Below are positions 1 through 9,080 of a stretch of 46,866 nucleotides of DNA, piece by piece. The stretch covers positions 1 to 46,866 of the forward strand of contig JAHHHU010000028.1 of NCBI GenBank assembly GCA_019359175.1, in the 5' to 3' direction. Position 1 is the stretch's first letter, and every line of letters begins with the position of its first letter. The position numbers and the translations under genes are program-made. Under the pieces are notes generated by a model, which worked only from the letters and a program-made list of their open reading frames with translations, searched no databases and was not told the origin of the DNA. Source of the DNA: Phormidium tanganyikae FI6-MK23 (GTDB taxonomy: Bacteria; Cyanobacteriota; Cyanobacteriia; Leptolyngbyales; Leptolyngbyaceae).

Positions 1-284
1 AGTCAAAGCGCGTATATCGTTCCATTCCCAGTCGCTCAGCTTGCTGCTGATGTATCGTTAACTCGCCAATGCAGCTTTTGAGGCTCCGAATCCGACCCCG
101 GACGGTGTGCGTGACCTGCTCGATAAAGAATGCCCGATTTCCGGTGCAACTTCACTCAATACCTGCTGCCGCACCACGCGCTCAATGTCTTCGAGCGTTT
201 GCATCTCCTCTCGCTGCATACAGGAAGGAGGCTGGTTGCTTCTCGGATGCAAGCTTTGAACCGTGCTTGTTGCTCTGGAGTCAT
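1..284 (-). pseudogene. Frameshifted N-terminal remnant of an ISKra4-like transposase
   Basis: Reading the minus strand from an ATG at 284 gives MTPEQQARFKACIREA. The reading then jumps to a second frame with EEMQTLEDIERVVRQQVLSE and to a third with FFIEQVTHTVRGRIRSLKS and GELTIHQQQAERLGMERYTR, which runs off the left edge. Joined, the three pieces resemble from memory the N-terminus of ISKra4-type cyanobacterial transposases (a conserved IE.VRQ, then FF, then RSLKS..GEL pattern). At least two frameshifts within 284 bases mean this copy cannot make an intact protein from this start. The rest of the element lies outside the window, and no terminal inverted repeat could be recognised to the right. 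The family call rests on recalled similarity, not a search. Confidence 0.6.
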
Positions 285-507
285 GCGCTTTCTGCCTCAA
301 TCAGAGTCACTTTACTCTAGGCGATCTCATTCAAACTTGCACATTTGCGATGCTCCCATACGATCGCCCAATCGTTTCCTACTGTTGACAGAGCACGATT
401 AACTCCGAAAGGCAGAGAACATCGATCGTTTTCTTTTTTACAGTAAAAGCGTATTGGAAAACACAGATTTTCTAACGTCATTTACTTTTTGTCTTTTGAG
501 GAAAACT

Positions 508-1170
508 ATGAATTCTCACGATCGTATCAACTTTGTGCAACGCTCTCTCGCCGTTTTGAGTGCAACTGGAACTGCGGCATTGATGACGTTACCTGCCTTT
601 GCTCAAGCGCTTCCGACTCAAGGCGTGGTCAATAATGGAGACGTTAATCGCTCAGGTGTATTGAACAATCAAACCCCTTCTAGCACCTCTGATAACTGTG
701 CGCCTTATACAAGCGGCGGTGTAGGTGGCCCGATCGACTCACAATCGAGCAATACGCAAACTTCACCTTCTAGCTACGACACCGCAAGAACTGGAATTGC
801 AGAGCCGAACTCAAACTCGAACGTGAACCAATTCCCCAGTTCAGCGACGCTCGGACAACCTATCGATCAAACAGCGATCGGTTCGACAACCAACAACAAC
901 AATCGCAACGTGCAATCTGCAACCCCGAATCGTCAGTTTGATGGGAACAATCGCAACGTGCAATCTGCAACCCCGAATCGCCAGTTTGATGGGAACAATC
1001 GCAGTGCAGCCGTTGCCTACCGTAGCAATGGCCCTGCGGGAACATCCGGTCATGAAGTGAAAATGAATCTGGATGCGTTCCAACAGCGCCAGAACTCCTA
1101 TCCCACAGCCTATAACCTCGGTGCGCCTCAAGCTTCTGCACCCCTGCCTGTCGCTTGTGCGCCTCGCTAA
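508..1170 (+). CDS. Secreted Asn/Ser/Gln-rich protein with tandem repeat, function unknown
   Basis: This 220-residue protein starts with a Sec-type signal peptide: basic residues, a hydrophobic stretch at about 14-30, and an AFA cleavage site after residue 32. The ATG at 508 is preferred over an in-frame TTG at 454 because GAGGA lies six bases upstream and the signal peptide then begins normally. The mature part is low complexity (Asn, Ser, Gln, Thr, Pro), likely disordered, with a 16-residue unit NNRNVQSATPNRQFDG present twice and a third start of it. There are only two cysteines in the mature chain, one in NCAPY and one in ACAPR at the very C-terminus, so a disulfide is possible. No enzymatic motif is visible. 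It overlaps the convergent permease gene by four bases. I do not recognise the family; a periplasmic or extracellular role is inferred from the signal peptide only. Confidence 0.75.
   Translation: MNSHDRINFVQRSLAVLSATGTAALMTLPAFAQALPTQGVVNNGDVNRSGVLNNQTPSSTSDNCAPYTSGGVGGPIDSQSSNTQTSPSSYDTARTGIAEPNSNSNVNQFPSSATLGQPIDQTAIGSTTNNNNRNVQSATPNRQFDGNNRNVQSATPNRQFDGNNRSAAVAYRSNGPAGTSGHEVKMNLDAFQQRQNSYPTAYNLGAPQASAPLPVACAPR
898..993 (+). repeat. Tandem direct repeat, 2 x 48 bp, in frame
   Basis: Two adjacent 48-bp units (898-945 and 946-993) differ by a single base (CGT versus CGC in an Arg codon). A third copy begins at 994 but diverges after about ten bases. The unit length is a multiple of three, so copy number can change without breaking the reading frame. 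Near-identity at silent sites suggests a recent duplication. Confidence 0.9.
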
Positions 1171-2192
1171 TAGCGAATTCGCGGATCGATGTAAGCATTA
1201 ATTATGTCGATCGCAATACTCGCGATTGCAACAATTGCAGCAAAGAAAATAACAATTCCTTGAACAGTTGGATAGTCCCGTTGTGAAATGGCTCGGTATA
1301 AGCGATTTGCAAGTCCGGGCCAAGAGAACGTTACTTCTGTCAGAATTGCTCCCCCTAGCAGTGCAGCTAAAGTGAGTCCCAGAATTGTGATCACTGGAAT
1401 CATGGCATTTTTCAAAGCGTGATTGATTAGGATCTTCGATTCTGGGATTCCTCTTGCGCGTGCGGCTTCGACATATTCAGCTTGCAAGGTTTGTCTAAGA
1501 TTGACGCGGACAATTCGTTCAAAGATGCCACTGATCAGGACTCCAAGCGTAATCGACGGTAACGCAAGATAGTAAAGGGTGATAAAGAACTGATTCAAAT
1601 TGCCGCCAAGCAGGCTATCGATCGTATAAAGTCCAGTTACGTTTTCTGGAGCCGAGATCGTCACTGGAAACCTTGTTCCGAGCGGGAACCATTTCAATCC
1701 AACTGCAAACACAAGCTGCAACACCATGCCAAACCAAAACATTGGAATGGAATAAGTAATAATTCCAAACAGTCGTCCGCCCGCATCGATCGCAGTATTG
1801 GGACGTGAGGCGGAAATTGCACCGACCGTCACACCCACAACAAGCGCGATCGCTAAACTCACCATTGTAAGTTCGACTGTTGCGGGAAAGAACTTACCAA
1901 TAATTTCCCACACTGATTGTCCTTGAGTAGTCAAAGACTTACCCAAATCGAATCGCAACAGCGACCCCATGTAATCCAAGTATTGAAAAAACAAAGGTTT
2001 ACCCAGTCCAAGTTGATTGCGGAGTTCATCTTTTACGGCTTGGGGCGCTCTTGGGCCTAATAGTGCATCAACCGGATCACCTGGAGTTGCCCGGAGTAGG
2101 AGAAACACGATCGTGGTAATCAGCCACAGCATCAGTGGAGCCATCAACAATCGGGAGAAGACATAGTAGCGTAACGCACTCGATCGAGACAT
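1167..2192 (-). CDS. ABC transporter permease, DppB/OppB (peptide/nickel) type
   Basis: This 341-residue integral membrane protein matches the DppB/OppB/NikB permease family in length and layout. It has an N-terminal membrane helix (about 12-33), the RATPGDP segment that follows it in this family, several further hydrophobic helices, and the EAA loop (EYVEAARARGIPESKI) that docks the ATPase. The C-terminus ends in the usual DPRIRY. It would form half of the inner-membrane channel for di/oligopeptides or a related substrate. No partner permease (DppC), binding protein or ATPase lies nearby, so it must work with components encoded elsewhere. It follows the GH15-like gene by 53 bp on the same strand and could be cotranscribed with it. 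Its stop overlaps the stop of the convergent secreted-protein gene. Confidence 0.88.
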   Translation of the reverse strand: MSRSSALRYYVFSRLLMAPLMLWLITTIVFLLLRATPGDPVDALLGPRAPQAVKDELRNQLGLGKPLFFQYLDYMGSLLRFDLGKSLTTQGQSVWEIIGKFFPATVELTMVSLAIALVVGVTVGAISASRPNTAIDAGGRLFGIITYSIPMFWFGMVLQLVFAVGLKWFPLGTRFPVTISAPENVTGLYTIDSLLGGNLNQFFITLYYLALPSITLGVLISGIFERIVRVNLRQTLQAEYVEAARARGIPESKILINHALKNAMIPVITILGLTLAALLGGAILTEVTFSWPGLANRLYRAISQRDYPTVQGIVIFFAAIVAIASIAIDIINAYIDPRIRY

Positions 2193-2245
2193 AGTTTTAG
2201 TAGCCGTTTGGGATTAAAACATCAGATGGGAATTCGTCCTCGTGT

Positions 2246-5200
2246 TCAATTCGATGCGCTAACCTCCCCTAGCTGCGTCAAGAACTGCATCGCCTTCGCC
2301 ACATAGCTCGCACAGTCATATGGCGAAGTTTCGTAGAACGATCGCCAAGCAGAACTCTTAAACTCATCGTAGCGATCGCGATGTTCTGGATGCTGATCGA
2401 GCCATGCTAACCGCACCGCATGACCGACTAACACATCCAGCACAATGTATTCTTCAACTTTGAATTCTGGGTTTCGTTCTGCGATCGCGTTCAATTCCAT
2501 CAATGCTTCGACATTCACTTGCCGATATTCGGGGGCTTGCATTTTGTTGAGCAGATGCTCAATTTTTAGCGCAAAGTTCTTTTCGCCTGCAGTCATCTCT
2601 GTGGTGAGGAATTCACTTTCGAGCCGATTTCGCCGCTCTAATTTGTCACCGATCACTAATCCTTTGCAATGATGTAACAGCTTCCAAACGCTCGGATAGA
2701 AGTCTTTCGGAACGCGATTGAGTGCGCCATCTAGCTGACGTTTGCGCCACCAATCTTGTGTCGAAGGTTCGACCTCCGCTTTATCGATCAGAATGACCCA
2801 ATCAATCTCTTGATTCGGTAGTTTGACCTTCAGCGATTCTTGCTTGAACAATGCTTTATTTAGGTCTGCATATCCCAGAACAATCTCACGAAGTCGCGTT
2901 CTAATCTCAAACGGGCTTAGGCTCATCAACTTCTCATAAGCTTCGTCCTGAGTAAGATTCAACTCACGCGCTAAATCAGTTGTGATTAGTAAGATCAAAT
3001 ATCCAACTCGCAACGTTAGCAGTCCTTTGAATAGATCTGGTTCTCCTTTGATCAACGAACTGAGATAGATGATCACTTCCTGAGTAAGAACGCGATCGCG
3101 AATATCTTCTCGACAGAACTCCCGAATCTTTTCCAATACTTCGGTGTGTGGTAACGGCTGCATGATGAGAGAATCTTCGCTGTACGCACGCCCGATCGCA
3201 ATCTGCTTCTGCCTCACTAAGATATCTGTCACCGCATCAGACAAACCGACATCGACTTTATCCAGCAACCCTGCACAACGCCGCAGCAAGCTCCAATAAG
3301 GTGATCCAGTCGAGTCCCCGTTAGTTGCTTTTGCGTACAGTTCATTCAGCAAATCTCGAACAGTGGTCGGTGAACTTGCTCCCGATAGTCCGGTTTCAAA
3401 GTCTAGTCCCTCAAGTCGAACTAATGTTCCTAAGAGTTCAACTTGCTCATAAAGGTTCTGTGACAATCTTAGATTCTCTAACATCACTTGAATATCTGTT
3501 TCATATTCCAGCTTAAATTCCTGTGAAACACTCAGCGGAAGAGTACGATCGGGATCAAACGCCAAATGATAGCGAGAAACACCCGCTTGAGCCACTGATC
3601 GAGACTCAAACTTAAAGTCGTGCAGCGAATCGATTCGCTCAGTTCCAGCCGTTCGCACAAACTGTTTAAGCTGTCCCAATTGCACTGGAATTTCTCCGCA
3701 TCGTCCCGCCTGTAGTTCTTGAACCAAATCTAACAAGGCTTCTCGACCTAGCTCAAACATTTCTTTAGTGAGCATCAACGTCACGATCGGGCGGCCTACT
3801 TGCTGCCAATGGCGATGAATGTACGCTAGTTCACTTTTAATGTTAGACACTAAAAAGTGATAGTCCAGCGTCATATAAAACCGTTCGGGTTCAAGAAAAG
3901 AAGGCAGAAATACGATCGTATCTCCTTTGATCTTGTAAACCCGCGCAGTCGTCAGACTCCGCATTCTCCGCTGAGATCGTCCAGTCAGCGACAGTTTTTC
4001 GTTGTGTCCAACTTGGGTATAAGCGGCAGCGAGTTCTCGCGCGTGACGGACTTGAATCGGTTCAACTTGTTTCAGCGTTTGTGTTGTTACGTTGTTCGCT
4101 TCTAGCTTGACCTGTAGCGTTTCGCTTTCTGCTAACAGCGCGATCTGAATTGTTGCTTTTCGGCGTTGTCCTCTGCGTAAATAACGTCCACACGGATCGA
4201 TATCTCCAACGGAAATTAATCCTTCATGCAGCATCTTCGCAACGATGTACAAACTTTGCGCCCAAACAAGCGGAACGTTTTCGTTTGGAATACGAATTTG
4301 GCTATGAGGCTTCGCTTTCTCTGCCTCGATCGAAGATTCTGGAACAATATACAGTTCTGGGAGTAGCTTAACTCCGTCCCGTTCAACTGTGATGGCATCT
4401 AAGCGATCGAGATAGTTCTGTGCTTGAGTCCGATCGCCTCTAAAGATGCCATCTAATGCAAGATAGGTGAAGAACAACGGCCATTCACATTCGATATGTT
4501 CAAACTGCTTGAGTTCAAACGGCTCATAGTGCAATCGTGTCGTGTCTTCGATCGTAGTTTGATGTCCATCGCGGAGAAATCGCTTACAGCCGTAGCGACC
4601 TTGCAGCAAATCGATAATTTTATTGCGAGTTCGATCGACTAGTTCCACATCTTCCACCGCAAAGGCAGGAAACCCGATCGCGCTTAACAATGCAGCATCG
4701 ACTTCCTTAGAACTTGATTCCCGTGGTAACAATGATTCTAATGTTGTCCGACAGCGAGCAATCTCATCCGGTAGGACGTGAATGACAGAATTCTGCCCGC
4801 CTTGCGTCCCAAATAGGTTTAACCCGTTCATCGCTTCCAGTGCAGCCTTTGCCATCCCTACAGAGCTACCATTCAATTCTGGATTACCGTGATTGATCTT
4901 ATTACCACGTTCCCAAATTCCATAATCAGGAGTACGGTAAGTTCGACCAATGTAGTAAACCAAGTTCTGAACAAAGTTCACCTCATCGCAGGTGTAAACG
5001 ATCGACAATCCCGAAGCGGTCATCTGCGCCAACATCAACAGAAACACCGAAGTTGCATCTAACTGCAAATGTCCCCATTCGTCATCACCAACCACTGTTG
5101 ATCCGGTTGCTGTGTCGTATTTTGCGTGCAGTGCTTCTAACGGATTCTGGCTCTCTTTGAATTTCTCAACTTTCTGCGCTTGTTGCATCATCGAAAACAA

Positions 5201-5476
5201 CAATCCGCGCATCAGCTTCACGACGCTATGTTCTAGCTCATAGGTGCGTCCGCGATCGTCATCGAGTTTCCGATACGCTAAAGCTAATCCCCATACCGCC
5301 AGAATGCTATATACATTGTCTCGCACCCAAGCATCGGTATAGTCACCGTGAGCATTGACCGCTGTACTTGCGGGAAGTAGTCCAGAAATCGGATTCTGGC
5401 GGCTCAGAATAATCGATCGAACTTCTTCGTAATAGCGATCGAGCCGATTCGCGAGATCAATTGCTGGAGTTGGCAT
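2246..5476 (-). CDS. Glycoside hydrolase family 15 / phosphorylase kinase alpha-beta-like protein
   Basis: This 1076-residue protein is predicted to be cytoplasmic, as no signal peptide is visible. The N-terminal ~400 residues form an (alpha/alpha)6 GH15-like domain. Visible blocks include ISGLLPAST, DAWVRDNVYSILA, GDDEWGHLQLDATS, and PDYGIWERG, whose Glu lies where GH15 enzymes carry the general acid. NGSSVGMAKAALEAMNG follows. The rest, to the C-terminus, corresponds to the long region of eukaryotic phosphorylase kinase alpha/beta subunits, and total length is close to those. Cyanobacterial homologues are annotated as glycoside hydrolase family 15 or phosphorylase kinase alphabeta; their reaction is not established as far as I know. 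A role in alpha-glucan (glycogen) metabolism is plausible but inferred. Upstream it faces the divergent Uma2 gene across a spacer with a long inverted repeat. Confidence 0.85.
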   Translation of the reverse strand: MPTPAIDLANRLDRYYEEVRSIILSRQNPISGLLPASTAVNAHGDYTDAWVRDNVYSILAVWGLALAYRKLDDDRGRTYELEHSVVKLMRGLLFSMMQQAQKVEKFKESQNPLEALHAKYDTATGSTVVGDDEWGHLQLDATSVFLLMLAQMTASGLSIVYTCDEVNFVQNLVYYIGRTYRTPDYGIWERGNKINHGNPELNGSSVGMAKAALEAMNGLNLFGTQGGQNSVIHVLPDEIARCRTTLESLLPRESSSKEVDAALLSAIGFPAFAVEDVELVDRTRNKIIDLLQGRYGCKRFLRDGHQTTIEDTTRLHYEPFELKQFEHIECEWPLFFTYLALDGIFRGDRTQAQNYLDRLDAITVERDGVKLLPELYIVPESSIEAEKAKPHSQIRIPNENVPLVWAQSLYIVAKMLHEGLISVGDIDPCGRYLRRGQRRKATIQIALLAESETLQVKLEANNVTTQTLKQVEPIQVRHARELAAAYTQVGHNEKLSLTGRSQRRMRSLTTARVYKIKGDTIVFLPSFLEPERFYMTLDYHFLVSNIKSELAYIHRHWQQVGRPIVTLMLTKEMFELGREALLDLVQELQAGRCGEIPVQLGQLKQFVRTAGTERIDSLHDFKFESRSVAQAGVSRYHLAFDPDRTLPLSVSQEFKLEYETDIQVMLENLRLSQNLYEQVELLGTLVRLEGLDFETGLSGASSPTTVRDLLNELYAKATNGDSTGSPYWSLLRRCAGLLDKVDVGLSDAVTDILVRQKQIAIGRAYSEDSLIMQPLPHTEVLEKIREFCREDIRDRVLTQEVIIYLSSLIKGEPDLFKGLLTLRVGYLILLITTDLARELNLTQDEAYEKLMSLSPFEIRTRLREIVLGYADLNKALFKQESLKVKLPNQEIDWVILIDKAEVEPSTQDWWRKRQLDGALNRVPKDFYPSVWKLLHHCKGLVIGDKLERRNRLESEFLTTEMTAGEKNFALKIEHLLNKMQAPEYRQVNVEALMELNAIAERNPEFKVEEYIVLDVLVGHAVRLAWLDQHPEHRDRYDEFKSSAWRSFYETSPYDCASYVAKAMQFLTQLGEVSASN

Positions 5477-5518
5477 AGGAGTTGTAGTGTGGGGACAATG
5501 ATCCGGGTTGCGGTATAG

Positions 5519-5563
5519 AGAATCTCAAAATTCGGGACGGGTGGATCAGAATTTTGAGATTCT
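5519..5563. repeat. Perfect 15-bp inverted repeat in a divergent promoter region
   Basis: The arms AGAATCTCAAAATTC (5519-5533) and GAATTTTGAGATTCT (5549-5563) are exact reverse complements separated by 15 bases. It lies between the divergent starts of the GH15-like gene (5476) and the Uma2 gene (5638). It could be a dimeric regulator site or a cruciform/hairpin. Neither side carries a T-run typical of a terminator for a known gene. Confidence 0.75.
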
Positions 5564-5637
5564 AAATTTTAGCGCGAAAGTTTCATTAGGATTAATATTA
5601 GAGTGCATCAGCCCGTGATTTTCACTGTGATTGAGCA

Positions 5638-6201
5638 ATGACACTTTCTCCACTTCAAGTTCTGACACTTGAGAATTTTTTGTCCCTTCCAGCTTTGGAA
5701 GAGTCTCCTGCGTGGGAATTTATCGATGGTGCTGCAATCCAAAAACCCATGCCAAAAACCCGACATTCCATTCTACAAAAGCGATTGCTCTCTGAGATTG
5801 ATGCTCACAGCAAGGACTACACAGCATTACCAGAGTTGCGCTGTACGTTTGGAGGTCGATCGATTGTTCCTGACATTGCAGTTGTAGAATGGAACCGGAT
5901 TCCGGTCAACTCAGCAGGCGAACCAGAAGATAATTTCATGCAGCCGCCAGACTGGACGATTGAGATCCTTTCACCCGATCAAAATGCAACTCGTGTTATT
6001 GACAACATTCTGCATTGTTTGCGCCACGGAAGTCGATTGGGATGGATGCTTGATCCCGATGATTACTCGGTTCTAAGCTTTATGCCCCAACAAGAACCGG
6101 ATGTCTACAGAGTCGATCGACAACTTCCGGTAATCGAAGGTGTCGATCTGAACCTGACCACACAGCAACTTTTCTCCTGGCTGAAAATCGCCCGACGGTA
6201 A
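5638..6201 (+). CDS. Uma2 family endonuclease-like protein (DUF820), copy 1
   Basis: This 187-residue protein belongs to the Uma2 (DUF820) family, which adopts a PD-(D/E)XK nuclease fold and is greatly expanded in cyanobacteria; substrates are unknown. Visible family blocks are TLENFLSLP at the N-terminus, EFIDGAAIQKPMP, PELRCTFGGRSIVPDIAVVEW (the acidic P-D element), and WTIEILSPDQ with the second acidic residue. After these comes a Leu-Gly-Trp-x-x-Asp-Pro element. It is clearly related to the Uma2 gene at 9081, with shared QKPMP, ELRCTFGGRS, WTIEILSPDQ and NILHC. It ends 6 bp before the convergent amidohydrolase gene. The start is the only ATG near the conserved N-terminus; no strong ribosome binding site is visible. 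Confidence 0.87.
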   Translation: MTLSPLQVLTLENFLSLPALEESPAWEFIDGAAIQKPMPKTRHSILQKRLLSEIDAHSKDYTALPELRCTFGGRSIVPDIAVVEWNRIPVNSAGEPEDNFMQPPDWTIEILSPDQNATRVIDNILHCLRHGSRLGWMLDPDDYSVLSFMPQQEPDVYRVDRQLPVIEGVDLNLTTQQLFSWLKIARR

Positions 6202-6207
6202 AGGCGA

Positions 6208-7629
6208 TTACGAATAGCCGATTGTTGTTCCTGGAAGTCCCATCACCGATCGATATCGCGCTTCTGTTTCGGCAACTGCGATCGATTTACGTTTCGGAGT
6301 CCACTCGCTTCGATCGAATAGTTTCTCCTTCAAATCATCCACGTTCACATTGCAGATTTCATGCTCTGAAATGACTTGCTTCCCGTTCACCCAAGCATGA
6401 CTTACAACATTGACAGGGCGACCGAGAATCAGTAAACCAATCGGATCAGTTCGCGGCAGCATAGACAACGATTTCAAATCATACATCACCAAATCAGCTT
6501 TCTTTCCTACCGTTAAAGAGCCGAACTGATCTGCACGATTCAAACCTGTTGCACCTCCTAGAGATGCCATTTCTACCGACTGTCGCGGCGTGATCCAGTG
6601 ATGATAATCAAAGTCTGTTACGGAATGCAGAATCGATCCGATCTTAATTGCTTCAAGCAAATCTTGAGAATCATTACTTGCAGACCCATCACAGCCAAAT
6701 GCAACATTCACACCCGCTTGGCGGTACTTCAAAATCGGAGCAATTCCACTTCCTAACCGCAAGTTACTTAATGGATTGTGAACGACTGTCGATCGTGTTT
6801 CCGCCATGATTTGAATGTCGCTGTCATCAAGCCAAACACAATGCGCCAAAGAGGTTTTCTCACTGAGCCATCCAATCTCTTTGAGATGCTGCACTGCACT
6901 ACAGCCATACTTTTCTTCAGCCAGTAGTTTCTGTGCCTTGGTTTCAAGTAAGTGAGCATGACGATTTAGATTGTATCGATCGCTTAGTTCAATGCAGCCC
7001 TCAAACAACGCATCAGAACAAAGCTGAATTCCTGTGGGTGCAACCATGATTTCAACTCTTTCATCTGGGCGATGAAACTGATTTATGGCTTCTTGAAGCA
7101 GATCAAGAGTGGCTTGCGTGGGTCGTACATAGTCCCCGTGGTTCACTTCATCGCCGCCTGTCGGAATGCCCGCACTCAAAGCTTCATCCTGAATCAAGGG
7201 TGCAAGAAAAGCTCGAATTCCTACATCTCGATATCCGCGATATGCAGCCTCGATCGTCTCAATCTCCTTCCCTGGAATCAATACTAAATGATCAACAACC
7301 GTCGTTCCACCTGTGAGCAAGGTTTCGATCGCAGTCCCAACCGCGCTCAAATAAGCTTGCTCTGGATCGAGCGGCGTAAACTCATAGAGTTCTGCAATCC
7401 ACAATTCAAGCGGCACAGGTGGAATGATCCCGCGCTGCCACATTTCAGAAGAATGTGTATGTGCATTGACGAATCCAGGCAATAACAGCTTGTTTGTGCC
7501 ATCGATCGCAGTTCCAATCACTTCTAAGTTCGGCGCAATGGCAAGAATGCGATCGTCTTGGATCTGCACATCCACCGTTCTGTACCCTTCACCTTCTGAG
7601 ATCAAGACATTTTGAATCGTAAAACTCAT
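6208..7629 (-). CDS. Metal-dependent amidohydrolase, SAH/MTA deaminase (TrzA/AtzB-like) type
   Basis: This 473-residue cytoplasmic TIM-barrel hydrolase has the metal ligands of the cytosine deaminase-like amidohydrolases. These are NAHTHSSE (HxH at 57 and 59), the His in RHAHLLET, the His in SLAHCVWL and the Asp in FGCDGSASND. The composite beta-sandwich at the two ends (IQNVLI and ADLVMYDL..VSHAWVNGKQVI) is also typical. Relatives deaminate S-adenosylhomocysteine, 5'-methylthioadenosine, guanine or triazines, so the exact substrate cannot be fixed from the sequence. Salvage of a nucleoside-like amine is the best guess. The gene stands alone, convergent with Uma2 copy 1 and divergent from gap1 across a spacer of about 330 bp rich in inverted repeats. 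Confidence 0.82.
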   Translation of the reverse strand: MSFTIQNVLISEGEGYRTVDVQIQDDRILAIAPNLEVIGTAIDGTNKLLLPGFVNAHTHSSEMWQRGIIPPVPLELWIAELYEFTPLDPEQAYLSAVGTAIETLLTGGTTVVDHLVLIPGKEIETIEAAYRGYRDVGIRAFLAPLIQDEALSAGIPTGGDEVNHGDYVRPTQATLDLLQEAINQFHRPDERVEIMVAPTGIQLCSDALFEGCIELSDRYNLNRHAHLLETKAQKLLAEEKYGCSAVQHLKEIGWLSEKTSLAHCVWLDDSDIQIMAETRSTVVHNPLSNLRLGSGIAPILKYRQAGVNVAFGCDGSASNDSQDLLEAIKIGSILHSVTDFDYHHWITPRQSVEMASLGGATGLNRADQFGSLTVGKKADLVMYDLKSLSMLPRTDPIGLLILGRPVNVVSHAWVNGKQVISEHEICNVNVDDLKEKLFDRSEWTPKRKSIAVAETEARYRSVMGLPGTTIGYS

Positions 7630-7666
7630 GAATCAACACCAATAGGCAGACTAAGTTATTAAACTC

Positions 7667-7716
7667 GATCGCGCAGTTGTTTCATCCAAAATTTTGGATG
7701 AAACAACTGCGCGATC
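7667..7716. repeat. Perfect 50-bp palindrome with no spacer
   Basis: Bases 7667-7691 are the exact reverse complement of 7692-7716, with the centre at AAAA/TTTT. The outer part reads GATCGCGCAGTTGTTTCATC and contains a HIP1-like core. It lies 38 bp upstream of the amidohydrolase start and about 240 bp upstream of gap1. A hairpin or cruciform is possible on either strand, but there is no T-tract to mark it as a terminator. Confidence 0.9.
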
Positions 7717-7767
7717 TGAAGTCACTGATCATTAATCGAATTAATTCTTGGTAGGCTTAAAAAGTTG

Positions 7768-7808
7768 GCTCACTTTACGATTGAAATTTCTGCAATCGTA
7801 AAGTGAGC
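7768..7808. repeat. 16-bp perfect inverted repeat, 9-nt loop
   Basis: The arms GCTCACTTTACGATTG (7768-7783) and CAATCGTAAAGTGAGC (7793-7808) are exact reverse complements around a 9-base loop. With the neighbouring 50-bp palindrome it makes two independent strong hairpins in the gap1 upstream region. The 16-bp arm is long for a protein operator; an RNA hairpin or miniature repeat element is as likely. Confidence 0.88.
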
Positions 7809-7888
7809 ATTCGTTAACAAATTAGCTCAACCGTGATGAAAAGATTACATCTATCGAGGTCATTAAGTAAATGCGATAGCGTGATTGA

Positions 7889-8986
<1,098 letters not shown>

Positions 8987-8995
8987 ATCGAATCT

Positions 8996-9027
8996 AGCTA
9001 GGTGGGCTGGTTTCAGTCTGCCTAGCT
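8996..9027 (+). terminator. Stem-loop after gap1
   Basis: AGCTAGGTGGGCTG (8996-9009) can pair over 14 positions with CAGTCTGCCTAGCT (9014-9027) around a GTTT loop, with three G-U pairs in the plus-strand RNA. It starts ten bases after the gap1 stop. No T-run follows, so it may act as a transcript-end stabiliser rather than a full intrinsic terminator. Confidence 0.6.
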
Positions 9028-9080
9028 GGAAGAGATCGATCGAAATGTTAGTGTAGAGTTCTGATTTCCTGGTGGCGCTT

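Noticed and set aside
898-993. Possible CRISPR-like repeat
   Set aside because: The units are directly adjacent without spacers, number only two, and are in frame within a coding region.
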